From Hymenolepis diminuta (Eukaryota; Platyhelminthes; Cestoda; Cyclophyllidea; Hymenolepididae): a stretch of 64,000 nucleotides of DNA. Location of the stretch: assembly GCA_900708905.1 (NCBI GenBank), contig CAADRB010000012.1, forward strand, positions 417,235 through 481,234, given 5' to 3'. A program made the translations under genes and the position numbers. This document shows positions 24,301 to 33,900 of this stretch, piece by piece. The notes beneath the pieces were generated by a model. It was not told the origin of the DNA. It ran no database searches and saw nothing but the letters and a program-made list of their open reading frames with translations. Each line of letters begins with the position of its first letter. Within the stretch, counting starts at the first letter, position 1.

Positions 24301-24701
24301 AACAGCTAGAAGAAAAATAAATTGAATCATCATTCTACTCAAATTATATCAGTAGATACTTGCCTTCCTCGATTCCTTCTTGTTCTTGCCATGGTTCAAG
24401 GTACATTTTAATTCCTCTACAAATGTTTCTGTTCTGTAAATATTTGCCGCACGGTTCATCAATAGTAGGTCTTTCCCCACGCAGGGTTTCTGGGGTGGAA
24501 TAAATTGACCTTGCCATCACAGAAAAACAAATCTTAATGAGAATGGAAATGAGGAATAAAAAAATCTACATCTGCCACTGCATATGGATTCAAAAATCCA
24601 GGTTTCTTTGACCAGTCTGAACGAACACATGGTTTGAAATACTGTTTGTAGGGAGCTTTAATAGATGGCATGCAAAAACTTGTGCATTTTATGGTAGCCA
24701 T
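21388..24701 (-). CDS. Divergent RhoGAP-like protein, partial model
   Basis: Exons read on the minus strand: 24701-24570 (ATG), 24532-24364, 24305-24143, 23665-23422, a candidate at 22857-22703, and a last exon 21711-21388 ending in TAA. The first four join in phase with introns of 37, 58 and 477 nt; the second intron has a GC donor. The likely domain is in exons 3-4. LLAYFKNRGPFLT resembles the LLK-FLRELPEPLL stretch, and LNTLPEIEMCAAIAIGRYLN with NFRTNLATVWGPLYI resembles the LP...L..HL and NLA-VFGP signatures of RhoGAP domains. I see no canonical arginine finger (G-x-x-R-x-S-G), so Rho GTPase stimulation is doubtful. The last exon is cysteine- and lysine-rich and unrecognised. At least one linking exon near 21720-22700 is missing from this model, because phases 2 and 0 do not meet. 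The fold is a tentative call; coding is likely. Confidence 0.6.
22703..22857 (-). CDS. Candidate exon with in-frame TAA at its acceptor
   Basis: The open frame reads YNETSPSACDHFILKYLALN then HIAEFD, which looks like the closing helix of a RhoGAP domain, and ends at an AG|GTATTT donor. The only acceptor next to it (TTTTTTTAG at 22858-22860) puts TAA as the first codon, and the other two frames close within 50 nt. Possible explanations are a nonsense allele, a sequencing error, decay of the gene, or an exon that really starts at the later AG before GGGTACTGC. Confidence 0.4.
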
Positions 24702-25166
24702 TTTAAAGCTTTTTTAAAATCAAAACTGTTGTATTTTATCCGCGTGTGACAAGATGTATATGCAAAAATTGGAAAATCGATGCAAATTAATGCGACGTGT
24801 GTTTTAAATTATAAAATTTGTTTACAGTGAAATACATTAATAATATTGATTTTTTGATTTCATTGTATCTAGATTCCTATTTAGATGGAAGCTTAGTGTG
24901 AATATATTATGTAAGATGGATCATGAGACTTCAAGCAATTTTCCAACTGTAATACTAAAGAATTAAGGAAAATCGTAAAATAATTTCGATGACATAATTC
25001 CTAATGCTTTTTGAAGTTGTGTCTTCGTGCAGTCATGAAAAAATGGATGATAATATTCCTAATATTATTTCATTGAATAATGAAGGTTAATTCATAAGCA
25101 ATTTTTTTCTACCTTTCCTTCTAAATTACGTATTCAATGACTTTATTTGAGAACGCAGGTCCATAC

Positions 25167-25516
25167 TGTAATAACGTTGAGGTCTATTGGGGCCACATCG
25201 ATCGAATAGATGGAATAGGTCAAGCCACTCATGTCGTCAGATCAGTTCGGAGGTGGCAAACAACCCACCCCAATTTATCAATAAGTAAATTAGATTTATA
25301 TACAAAGCATTTCTTCGTTAGACATCAGCCGTGTCTCGTCGTCGCAGTCTCTGCGTGATGATCGGCGCCTGTTTAGATATCTATGTGCAAATAGACAAAC
25401 AAACAGCGGGACCACCTGTGGACACTGTAGTAGAGACCTTATCGTCAGTCAATCATTTCCACTCGCCAGGTGTTGATTGTTTAGCAGATGCTACACCAAT
25501 AAGTCTTTTTGCTACA
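25167..25516 (-). repeat. 3' LTR of the gag-only element
   Basis: About 350 bp with TG...CA ends read on the minus strand (TGTAGCAAAAAGAC to CGTTATTACA). It is nearly identical in its middle part to the solo LTR at 28952-29275, but inverted. Its inner end is longer than in the solo copies and can be aligned with the 39-bp 5' LTR remnant. A TATATAAA box is near 25300 on the minus strand. Confidence 0.8.
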
Positions 25517-26529
25517 CCTAAGTAATCCTCCTAATCAGTCCGAACAGCCTCCACTAGAGTCCTCTTTATATATTTACTCCCAAAATTGCCTAGGCTATGA
25601 CCAAAGTAGTAAGAACAAGCGATGTGTCATTGCCAAAAGCTTAGTCATTAAATCCAAAACCATGGATCTTGATTGCTGATTGGTTAAGGAGGTCTTTGCA
25701 CTTATTCTCTACTCGACCGGTTACATACCGCACTTTTCAGAAGTTCTATCGCAAGTGATTCAATCAGCCTTGTTAGGATTGTGAATCCCACAGTACTCTC
25801 CCTCTAGAGCGTTGCTAGATCGCTAGAAGGTAAAAATGCTCGACAATTAGTTATTGTTCATAATCGGCCAGTCGGGAAGGGAAGTTAACTCTTCGACTGC
25901 AACGAGTGCGAGGGAGTTCGGATCGAGACATGCAAGAAGGTGGAGTGGTAGATTCAACAATGTCTTGGAGTGAGGACTGGACTGAGAGAGTGGAAGGTTG
26001 TATGGTATCTTTGGGGGAGGACTGGGCACGAGTTTTGAGTGTACATTATCGGGAGGCACAACAGGGGAAGGTTTAGAAAGTACAGAATTCAGGTTTGCAA
26101 GCAGCAAGTAGTCGATAGTAGTTGATGGCGGTTCGGCTGCTTGATTTCCGGATTGAAATTTTCATGCATCCGTAGTTCCTTCTTTCGGCGTATGCTCCAT
26201 GCTGGATTTTGACTTATTATTGACTGCAAGTAGGTTGAGAGTGTTGTGTTTTCTAGTGAGTGTTGCTTTTGGTAGGACTGAGGGCCGCAATATATGGTTG
26301 ATGTTTTGAAGTTTAGTAGACAGCGACGGAGGTTGTGAAGAGGTTGGCATGTTGATAGGGATAGTTTTTGTAGGACTGATCCTCGTAGTCTACTCTCTCT
26401 GATGAAGCTATGAGATTTGGGAACCAGAAATGGGTCAGTGTGGTTTTGGTAATGTTGACGCCTCGTGATCTTCCACAGTAGAAGCTGGTGTTTGGGGCTT
26501 CTGTCTTGGGTGACCGATTGGGACGATTT
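25517..26529 (-). other. Gag-to-LTR spacer of the retroelement, no pol
   Basis: About 1 kb where a protease and reverse transcriptase would be expected. It has only short frames rich in serine and proline (26350-26162 and 26107-25847). None shows an aspartic protease DTG/DSG triad, a YxDD box or an integrase zinc motif. A purine-rich stretch next to the 3' LTR (AGGAGGATTACTTAGG, read on the minus strand) could be the polypurine tract. Confidence 0.6.
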
Positions 26530-27715
26530 TTATTGGTTCACAGCAGTGGATTTTGGTGTCTTCCTCTTTCGCTTATCTCGTGTCTTGCGAGAGGCGGCAG
26601 CATGTTCTGGCAGAAAGTCGTGAATGTCATCTTTCACGAGATAGGAATCATCAGCACGTTCCAAAAGTTCTCGTATATCTGTTTGGAACAGCTCGGTATC
26701 GAATACCATCGCTGAGTTGATCGTTTTGGAGGGTTGTTTGCAGTTAAGGTTGAGAGATTCTGCCATGTTCAAGTCTTGGTTTATGGGGGCCCAAATAGCA
26801 TAGAGAGCTGTATGAGGATTGAAAAGGTGGTTGTTTGTCGCTTGCAGGACCAGGCTGGTGGGTTGCAGAGGGATAGCGCTGGAATTAGAACCGGTGACGT
26901 TTCCCTGAGAGATAATTGTGTCAGTCTTGGGGTATTTGCAGCTTGGCTGACATTTCTTTGCGTCATCTCCATACATCCTATGATAGAAACAGATTTGATT
27001 TCGATATTTAGGAGGTCTATCTGATTGTTTCGAGAAACGGGGACGTTGTTTGTCACCAAATTGCGAAGGGATGTTTGGCACGAGCAATTCTAATTTTTCA
27101 AGCAGTTTGGTCTGGACTTTAGACTGTTGTGTAGTGACACGGTTAGAGGTTGGAGTTTCCACTGCCCGAACACAGAGTCGGTCAAAAGCTCTTGAATTTT
27201 GCTTGCTGTTTCAGCTAGTTCATCAAGGTTGCCTGGATTGGCGTTGGTAGCTAGACATGTCTTCATGTCATGTATGGGAGACACTTCGTCCATAATTGTC
27301 TTAGTATCACATCATCTACTCTGGTTTCGTCCAGGAGGGATCGCATGTGACGGAGAAGTTGGGAAGGAGTGCGATCTCCTAGTTCGACTTGTAAGAACAG
27401 TTGTTGCACATATTTTCCTTGAGAATCAGAGAGGCGACTAATAACAGCTCTTTTAAGTGTCGTAGGAGCTGTCTTCTGGTCATTATCGATAATATCAATG
27501 ACTTCAGCGGCAACATCGGTTAAGAGAACAGAAGAAGCATGTTGAAGCATTATTTTCTGCTTGGGAATGCCCCGCAATTGAAAGTTGTTCTCCAATTGGC
27601 GGAACCAGACGTAAGAATTCCTTGGGCCGAAGACAGGATCAGTAATGGGAGCGACCACTGCATTCACTACAGGTTCTAATTCGTTGGACATTTTGGGGTT
27701 GAAGAGAAAGAACAA
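26530..27715 (-). pseudogene. Broken gag gene of CsRn1-like retrotransposon
   Basis: Three overlapping frames carry successive parts of one Gag. 27715-27263 holds the capsid part (YVWFRQLENNFQLRGIPKQK, then VELGDRTPSQLLRHMRSLLD and RQLWTKCLP). 27293-27090 continues it (NANPGNLDELAETASKIQEL). 27162-26530 has the nucleocapsid with the CHCC knuckle (CFYHRMYGDDAKKCQPSC). The shifts fall near 27270 and between 27160 and 27090. Assembly of virus-like particles is the expected ancestral role; this copy cannot make an intact Gag. The start is probably the second methionine (MSNELEP) at 27691. A (TC)n tract lies in the leader near 27805-27830. Confidence 0.8.
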
Positions 27716-27851
27716 GTGACTTGGGCGCAGATAGAAAGAACCGGTGAAGATGGCTGGAGAAGAATCACCAGATATGTTGCGCAGAAAGAGAATGTAATAG
27801 TGTCAGAGAGAGAGAGAGAGAAAAAGAGAGCACGTGAGCAAATCACGTTAG

Positions 27852-27860
27852 GGTCACCAA
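27852..27860 (-). promoter_or_regulatory. Core of the primer-binding site (tRNA-Trp type)
   Basis: TGGTGACCC on the minus strand, four bases after the 5' LTR remnant. The match to the tRNA-Trp 3' end continues leftwards to about 27840 with two mismatches (TA where the tRNA complement has CG). tRNA-Trp priming is established for CsRn1-clade elements. Confidence 0.75.
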
Positions 27861-27863
27861 TTA

Positions 27864-27902
27864 TGTAGCGGATGCTGCAATAGATATCTGCTGGCTATAG
27901 CG
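27864..27902 (-). repeat. Collapsed 5' LTR (39 bp)
   Basis: Read on the minus strand it begins CGCTATAGCCAGCAGAT, matching the TGCTATAGCCAGTAGAT start of the solo LTR, and ends CTACA right before the primer-binding site. Nearly 300 bp of LTR interior are missing, including the TATA box, so this copy has lost its promoter. Confidence 0.75.
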
Positions 27903-28951
27903 CATACACCCAGAGTTAAAAGTCTTAATATCTAGGGGACTTAAAGATCTTGTTCTCTATAAAATGAACTTTTCAATTTGAAACTAATAAAACACCTTCA
28001 ATTGTCTTTCCGAATTTTGAATTGAGTGAAGAAGGATGACCATATGTTTGCATTACAAACTTTATCCTCTAAGTAGAAACCACAGAAGAGATTTAATCTT
28101 ATTGAACAAAAGTCTGAAATTCCTCAGTTCGGAATTCAATCATTTAGGTATAGTGGAAAATATTTTAATTATATTTATTCTAAATGTTTTCATCTATGAT
28201 TTTAAGGGCTAACTCTTGCATGTTTCCAGAGCAAAATTTTTGAAATTTCGTATGGAAGTATAAATTTGCTATTTCTTTGGAACTTTAAAAATCTGCCAGC
28301 TCCCATTTCTCCGACTTTCACACTTGCAATATAAAATCAAGTGAATTTTCATCTGACGCACCTATCAAGAAAGGAACTTCTTAAGTCCATTAGGGAAAAT
28401 GGCAAAAAATTTGAAGTGATTTTTCCTGGTATCATTCTAACGATCATTAAACCGTCAATCTTCGGACCGATAAATATTTCAAGTAAAAGATTGTTAATAT
28501 AACCTTCCCATTTGTGTTGGAATATTCTTCGCCCCTTTCTAGGAAATATTAATACATATGTCGGTCTTTAATATGACTTTGAATTTTGGTTACAACATGC
28601 TTTTAGTTGGATTTAGTTGACTGATATTGCACAGCTCCTTCAAAAAGAAGGAGATTAATAGAACTTTCGGTGGGACTTTGTTTTATTGATGCATTTATTA
28701 AGCGTCAGCTACGTAAATACATTGAAAATATATGTTCTTCACCTACGAATTTATTTCTGAAGTCACAATGTATGGGGCTTATGCTAATTAGTATATGCTT
28801 TTATTCCTAATAATTTCAGTGATTTCCTCGCTAGTGGTTTGTTTTATAAATCACCTCATTACCATACCAATCAAGAAATTCAAACGCAATTTCAGTAAAT
28901 TAGGATACTTTGAGCTCACAGACTAAAATATTCTTCGGACCATATGGATGG

Positions 28952-29275
28952 TGCTATAGCCAGTAGATGTCCATCACCAACTGGCGATTATAAATGATTG
29001 ACTGGCAATAAGGTCTCTACTACAGTGTCCACAGGTGGTCCCGCTGTTTGTTTGTCTATTTGCACATAGATATCTAAACAGGCGCCGATCATCACGCAGA
29101 GACTGCGACGACGAGACACGGCTGATGTCTAACGAAGAAATGCTTTGTATATAAATCTAATTTACTTATTGATAAATTGGGGTGGGTTGTTTGCCACCTC
29201 CGAACTGATCTGACGACATGAGTGGCTTGACCTATTCCATCTATTCGATCGATCGATTGACTTACCGTTATTACA
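28952..29275 (+). mobile_element. Solo LTR with intact 5-bp target duplication
   Basis: A 324-bp LTR running TGCTATAGCC to CGTTATTACA with TG...CA ends and GATGG on both sides (28947-28951 and 29276-29280). This is the mark of LTR-LTR recombination that removed the internal region. A TATA box (TATATAAA) is at 29148-29155. The LTR reads towards the PH-domain gene, which starts 1.7 kb downstream, so it could act as an upstream promoter; that is only a possibility. It is close in sequence to the LTR at 25167-25516 in the opposite orientation. Confidence 0.9.
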
Positions 29276-29280
29276 GATGG

Positions 29281-30958
29281 GTTTTATCATAAACTAGCAT
29301 ATGATCGTGGATGGAATTTTTCCCAGGGACTATAAAAATAGCTTAGATGGAGATAAGGTCAAATTAAATAATATCGAAGTCAACATTAGGAATCACTCCG
29401 TTATTATTATTTCATTATGGAATTTAATTAATACAGATGTGAACTTAAACGTCAACATATACGCGTAACAGTAAGCGGAAAATTCCTCTGGCATCCTCAA
29501 ATTCCGAGAACGATTCTGCCAACATATTAGAAAGCTAAATAATTAAAGGTGTGCTCCTTAATCGAGTTAATACCATTTGTCACATACGAAGGAATATTTC
29601 ACCACAACTTGATTCATTAGTTTAATATCAAAATCACAAGATTAATATTAGTAATATCAGTACCACTAAAATGTGTAATAATTATTTCGATTGTATAATG
29701 GTACGCAACAGAAATAAAAGTATTTACTTAAAAAATGATTTAAATAACCACTTTTATTTTTATGTTCCTTTATGTGTTAGTTAGCAGTTTCCTTTGATGC
29801 AGTGCATTTTTGGAAAACTTAAAGATATCAAACACCAAATCGCCTGAACAAGGGAAATAAGAAATGATCATAGTAATGTCAATGTAACATGTTAATTACT
29901 TATTGATCCTTATAGAATATTTGCTAAGGTCCAATAGAAATACGCATTAGCCACAATTAATGTTACTTTGAAGTTTTGTGCGGCATTCTTCCCGTTTATC
30001 CTATGAAATATTGGCCATTCATCCCCTTTGAACATTATCCTTGTGACCATCCATTTAAATATTTTTTATGCTATTGGATTAATACATTTCCTATTCAGCA
30101 GGTCATAGAGACCAGAAAATTATTGAGTTACTATTTTTGCAAATGCAGGTACCCAAATAAATGCGAATAATACCACATAACTAAAAGATATAGGTAATTC
30201 TGTTAAACCAGTAAAGCATTATTTATGCTAGCGGGAGAGGTGTGCCGAATAGAATTCGGGTTCATAAATGAATAAAATAACATATCCTCCTGATTATTGA
30301 TTATTTATCCATCTTAAATCGTTAAAATGATCCATAAATATGGATATTTATTTTAAATTGTGAATATTGAAATTTCGACAAAGAATTCTAAAAACTTAAT
30401 TAAACCTTTAGAGGAGTCTACAGCTTAACCTAGCATAGAACTTTTAAGGACAATAAAACTCTCTTAATACTTTTGGTATAAGCGTACCTGTTTGACGTTA
30501 GTATGGCTTGTTATATTTGTATCAGTAATACGGTATAAAACTACTGATATTTTTGAGAGCCAGAAATACGACAGTAATATATATAATGCACACAGAAGAA
30601 AATATGGAGGTAAATAAGATTATTTTGAAAAGGTTAATCAGTTTCATCTGATAAAAATAATATTGCATTATTACTTTGATATATCAATTCAAATAAACTT
30701 ATAACATTTGAAAATTTTTCCCTCTACCATTATTAAAATCTTAATAAATGTTCCTTCGTCTACATCAAATTCGAAGGATAACACTGATTAAAATGTAATA
30801 AGAAATTTAGCTAATAAATGTTTCGTGGAAATAGTGGCATTCACTTAATTACGTCCTTGACTTTCCCATTTTGTAATTGTTACGTTTTCCGCGCCATAAG
30901 CGGACTCCCATTCTCTCCATTTTTATATTAACTATAGGTCAATAAATTAAATTGAGCA
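29281..30958. other. Upstream region of the PH-domain gene
   Basis: AT-rich DNA with no exon that I recognise; it should contain the promoter and 5' untranslated region of the gene starting at 30959. No clear TATA box could be chosen among many A/T runs. Confidence 0.4.
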
Positions 30959-33900
30959 ATGAATTCAGTGGTCAAAGAAGGCTATATTGAAATATGGTCT
31001 GATGATAATAAATCCTTCCGCCCAATTTATGCTAAGCTATATAGCAATGGAGATTTTCAATGGCAAGAGGCGGCTGACTCTCCATACCCGATCCGCAGCG
31101 TTGATATAAAAGTAATTTTAGTTTTTATGATTATCTCTTTTCCTGAAAGGCTGTTTCTGCATTTTTGGCCTTCGGAGCAGTCCTGAATCAAGTTCCGCGT
31201 AAACCACAATCGTTTACTGAGTCCGACGTTGATCGAAGTTTCGGTATTCCACACGAATCCAGTCGTGATACGGTTGTTACGTTTTTCAGATGTATTAACA
31301 AGGCTGAAATGGGGTAGTTATCTCTATATTATGTTTATGTGCTGTAATTTATTGATGAAACCGATTGTATTTCACTAATTTTAGAACATGGATGGAATGT
31401 GTTAACAAACTGGTATGTAATACATCTGTTTCTTTAATTAATTATTGTTTTCTAGCTATTTGACAATGTGGGTTCTGGTCAGCCAGAGATCGTTTCTCAG
31501 AATGTTTCCGCGGTCTCTGCTGGACCATATAATTCTTATGGACCTTCTTACAGTTCTTATCCTCAGCCTCCACCTAATGCTGGTCCACCGCCCCTGCCCG
31601 GCTCAGTTGGTGGCAAGTAGAATATGCTAATTATTTGACAATTCAGAAACTAACGTGAAAATACTGCGTCATCTAATGCAGCTTTAGTATTACTCTATTT
31701 ATTGCAGTTTAAGGTTAAAGTACTATCTTAATATTATATCGGTTGTTTTTGTTCCAGTTCAGATAACTCACAATTCTCGTCTTTGGTCTAAAATATAATT
31801 TATTTCTCAATCGACATTACTTATTGTTGCGTCCTTAGTTGAGTGGTATTATTTTGTTATAGGGTAAATTTTTCCCTCCATTTTTAACCCACTTGATTTG
31901 AAATGAGCGATTTGTCATCGCATTAAAGTCACGTTCTTGTCAAAAGGTTCGGTTTAATTCTTTATAGAGTGTGTTAACGTTTATTCGCTACCTAATCGGT
32001 AAATAAATAGTAAAGTTAGGTGGTTGATTTATTTAATCATTCTTCTTACTTGACTTCTTGTTTTTTGTTTGCTACTGAATTGATAAGTAGGTTTGTTAAG
32101 TGATCTGTTTATTCAAGTATTCCGCTCACTTTAAGATAGTAAATACTCTTAATAAACAGATTTTATATAACTTAGCGGATTGGAAATATAAAACTTTTAC
32201 ATTTGCTCGCGAAAGTTTGGGTGAATCAGTCCGGTTTAAGCCTATTTGAATAAATGGTTTTACCTTGTTAATGTTCTACAGAATATATGGAAGTTTAGAA
32301 TTTTTTACTTATATTTTTTTATTAATCGGAAATGTTATCAATCGATTTTAGCCTGTTTTATATTATGATTTTTTAATTTTAGCATGTAGATTTTCAGATG
32401 CCTCTGGTTGCCTAAACGCCCAACCATGTGATTGCAATTAAGAATTTAACCGATCACATCCTTTCGTACACATCCGCTCCGATTTCGAATCGAATGTTTA
32501 ACCGGTCTCTTAATTTTTAAGTGGTATTGCCCATATCGTTTTTATTAGTCATTACAACAAATAGGTAGCAACTTTTAACCTTGAAAAATATCTTAACACT
32601 GGGAGTAGTAAAATAATTCAAATAGAGACTGAATGGAAAAGGAGAGGAAAGATCTTTCTTGATTCTCAAAAAAAATCCTCAAGGTAATAGTTTTAAAATT
32701 CACTGTTACAAAGATTGTTCATTTTTTACTCTCAGTTGATTTACCCGCCTTAATTCTCAGATTAGGCCATTGTCGTCTCATTGCTCATATTTAACCGCTT
32801 CACAGGCTACCAAAAACCTAAAGAATTTGAATAGCTATTTTTGGTGCATTTACCTACTAACTGAAAGTGTGCAGTGATTAGCACCAATATTAGGATTTAT
32901 TAAAGTGAAGGGGAATTTTTTCAGTTGTCTGAGTTATCATTATCCACTGAGATGTGGATAATGATAAGGAATGAAATCGATAATCGATTGACAACAAAGT
33001 TAAATTCGGGAATCATTGTTCGATTCATGCTCTCATGATTTTGGATGCGTTTTATCTTAGGGAATAAGTTATGATGTTTATTGTAGCACCTTGAGAATTT
33101 GACAGTTGTGTGAATTTGTGCCAGTGGGGTAACATTCAACGTGTGCATCTGCGTTCAACGCCTATTCGCGCAGTCAATGAAAGGTATTCTAGTTAAAGCT
33201 GTACTAAATGGCAGTCGTAAAATGCAACTTTCTCATCAGAGACCCGAGGGTGCTACTGCTCTGTTCAAAGTGCATGTTGGGAAGTGTTCCCCTAAATGGG
33301 TTTTGTTTTGTTATTTTTTTAATGTTATAAGTTTATCTGCTCAGTGAAATCTGAATTTTAATATACTATTTTATGTTGGGTGAGAGGCTCAGAAATTAGA
33401 TTGTAGTGCTTCTCAAATGTGTGCAAAATTAGTAATATGTATTACCTGCTGAAGTACTCAAATAATGTCAACCAACTTGTTGAACTCCTGTTTAATCTTT
33501 TTGGTGAACTCATCGAACCATATTCAAGTGGTATCGTTGGATATTGTGGAAAATTCACTCTTTGAAATCTTGAATCAATACACTTTATAGTTTTCAGCTT
33601 ACGTTATGTTAGGCAAGTCTTTAATGCTTAAGGACATAACTGACTCCATACGAAAGATATTTTAAAAGTCGCATTTATTTCTCCAACCAGAAGGCTAAAA
33701 CATCAGTTTATAAGAAAAAGTATTTAAACGATCTTAGAGTCTGATGTTAAAATCACATTCAATTACTCCCAGTACGTTGATGAGCATTGAACCCTTGACC
33801 TCAGACTTTGCAAACGAACGAAGTTACCGATGCATGCATACACGAAAATGTGATATCTAATACTTTATAAACTATTCTTTTTATGCCTTTTGAAGGTTTG

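Larger units (their letters stand above)
25162..27907 (-). mobile_element. Gag-only CsRn1-type Ty3/gypsy retrotransposon with TSD
   Basis: The element occupies 25167-27902 and is flanked by a perfect 5-bp duplication, CATAC (25162-25166 and 27903-27907). Its sense strand is minus. The 3' LTR is 25167-25516. The 5' LTR is reduced to 27902-27864, and its first base is changed so it starts CG instead of TG. The primer-binding site follows four bases later (TGGTGACCCTAACGTGATTT). It matches the 3' end of animal tRNA-Trp except for two bases in the middle. The gag frame starts near 27691. The gag zinc knuckle is CX2HX9CX3C, the CHCC type described for the CsRn1 clade. There is no reverse transcriptase, RNase H or integrase: pol has been lost or was never carried. 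It lies between two divergently transcribed genes. Confidence 0.85.

Noticed and set aside
25167..29275. One large DNA transposon with 300-bp inverted ends
   Set aside because: Each copy has its own, different target duplication and TG...CA LTR ends, and gag plus primer-binding site sit inside the left insertion.
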